DNA of 7,302 nt, from positions 1-7,302 of the forward strand of contig JAHEDM010000127.1 of NCBI GenBank assembly GCA_024641205.1, given 5' to 3'. A program made the position numbers and the translations under genes. The stretch comes from Actinomycetes bacterium. GTDB lineage: Bacteria; Actinomycetota; Acidimicrobiia; Spongiisociales; UBA4744. Shown in pieces: positions 6,930-7,302 of the stretch; position 1 is the first letter of the stretch, and each line of letters starts with the position of its first letter. The notes beneath the pieces are model-generated. The model did not search any database and was not told where the DNA came from. It saw only the letters and a list, made by a program, of their open reading frames with translations.

Positions 6930-7302
6930 CTAGATACTCTTGCGCGCCACCCACACAGACCAGCTCAGATGCTTACGGTCGCGCTGGAAATCCTCCATCC
7001 AGGAAGCAGCCAGGCGGCGATAGTCCGCGTCGGGATGCCGGCGGGCGTAGGCGTCGGCTGAAGCGATGACCGTTTGGTGATATTCCTCCCAGGCTTCGTC
7101 GGGCGCCACGATCTCCGAGATCGCCTCGAGCTCGAGGCCGCTCAGGATGGCCAGCTGTTCCTCCTTCGTCGCCGTTGCTGCCTCGGGCGCCCCGGCTTCC
7201 TGGAGTCGCAGGCGATCGGCGGTGTTGCGCAAACGCAAATCTCCAATCGCCAGCCGCCCGCCGGGTTTCAGGCGAGCGGCAAGTGCCCGGGTCGTTCCTG
7301 CG
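6930..7302 (-). CDS. Class I SAM-dependent methyltransferase, N-terminal part missing
   Basis: This frame enters from the right edge and runs to a TAG at 6932-6930, giving 123 C-terminal residues. The stretch LKPGGRLAIGD near the visible N-terminus is the conserved segment before the late beta strand of Rossmann-fold methyltransferases, preceded by the helix residues RALAAR. The SAM-binding glycine motif lies further upstream, outside the window. The tail is rich in charged and aromatic residues (WEEYHQTV, WMEDFQRDRKHLSW) and ends in a beta strand (WSVWVARK), as is common in this superfamily. The substrate cannot be told. An internal TTG at 7238 could be taken as a start, but the methyltransferase motif upstream of it is in the same open frame, so the true start is beyond the window. 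It converges on the permease gene with a 13-base gap. Confidence 0.82.
   Translation of the reverse strand, partial: AGTTRALAARLKPGGRLAIGDLRLRNTADRLRLQEAGAPEAATATKEEQLAILSGLELEAISEIVAPDEAWEEYHQTVIASADAYARRHPDADYRRLAASWMEDFQRDRKHLSWSVWVARKSI

Noticed and set aside
1..7302. CRISPR array, insertion sequence, tRNA or rRNA gene, defence or phage module
   Set aside because: I saw no repeat-spacer pattern, transposase motif, terminal inverted repeats or RNA gene signature on either strand. The window is nearly all accounted for by four ordinary genes.

Overview
The window comes from a moderately GC-rich bacterial chromosome, roughly 60% GC by eye. It is densely coded and shows no sign of mobile DNA. 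Protein style and base composition would fit a free-living actinomycete-like lineage, for example an uncultured Acidimicrobiia-type organism. No marker gene here settles this, so the lineage is a low-confidence inference.

Layout: bases 1-5812 hold a minus-strand operon, gltB (complete, 1534 codons) followed by gltD (5' 402 codons, cut by the left edge). The two genes share one base in a TGATG stop/start. Together they encode the large (glutamine amidotransferase plus FMN/3Fe-4S synthase) and small (FAD/NADPH/4Fe-4S) subunits of NADPH-dependent glutamate synthase (GOGAT), the second step of ammonium assimilation. Bases 5813-6070 form a 258-base divergent intergenic region. It contains a near-palindrome and a perfect 10-base inverted repeat, with one copy lying near each divergent gene. 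Bases 6071-6916 on the plus strand encode a complete 281-residue FTR1/EfeU-type iron permease. Thirteen bases later, and convergent with it, is the 3' part of a class I SAM-dependent methyltransferase gene on the minus strand, which runs off the right edge.

How the genes work together: only GltB and GltD form an obvious functional unit. GltD would deliver electrons from NADPH through its FAD and iron-sulfur clusters to the FMN of GltB. There, ammonia released from glutamine is tunnelled to 2-oxoglutarate to make glutamate. The iron permease is a separate, divergently transcribed unit. GOGAT is iron-rich, but a functional link is speculation. No EfeO or EfeB partner is visible.

I looked on both strands for an undescribed system and found none. 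The content is ordinary housekeeping genes. The most interesting non-coding signal is the repeated motif in the divergent promoter region.
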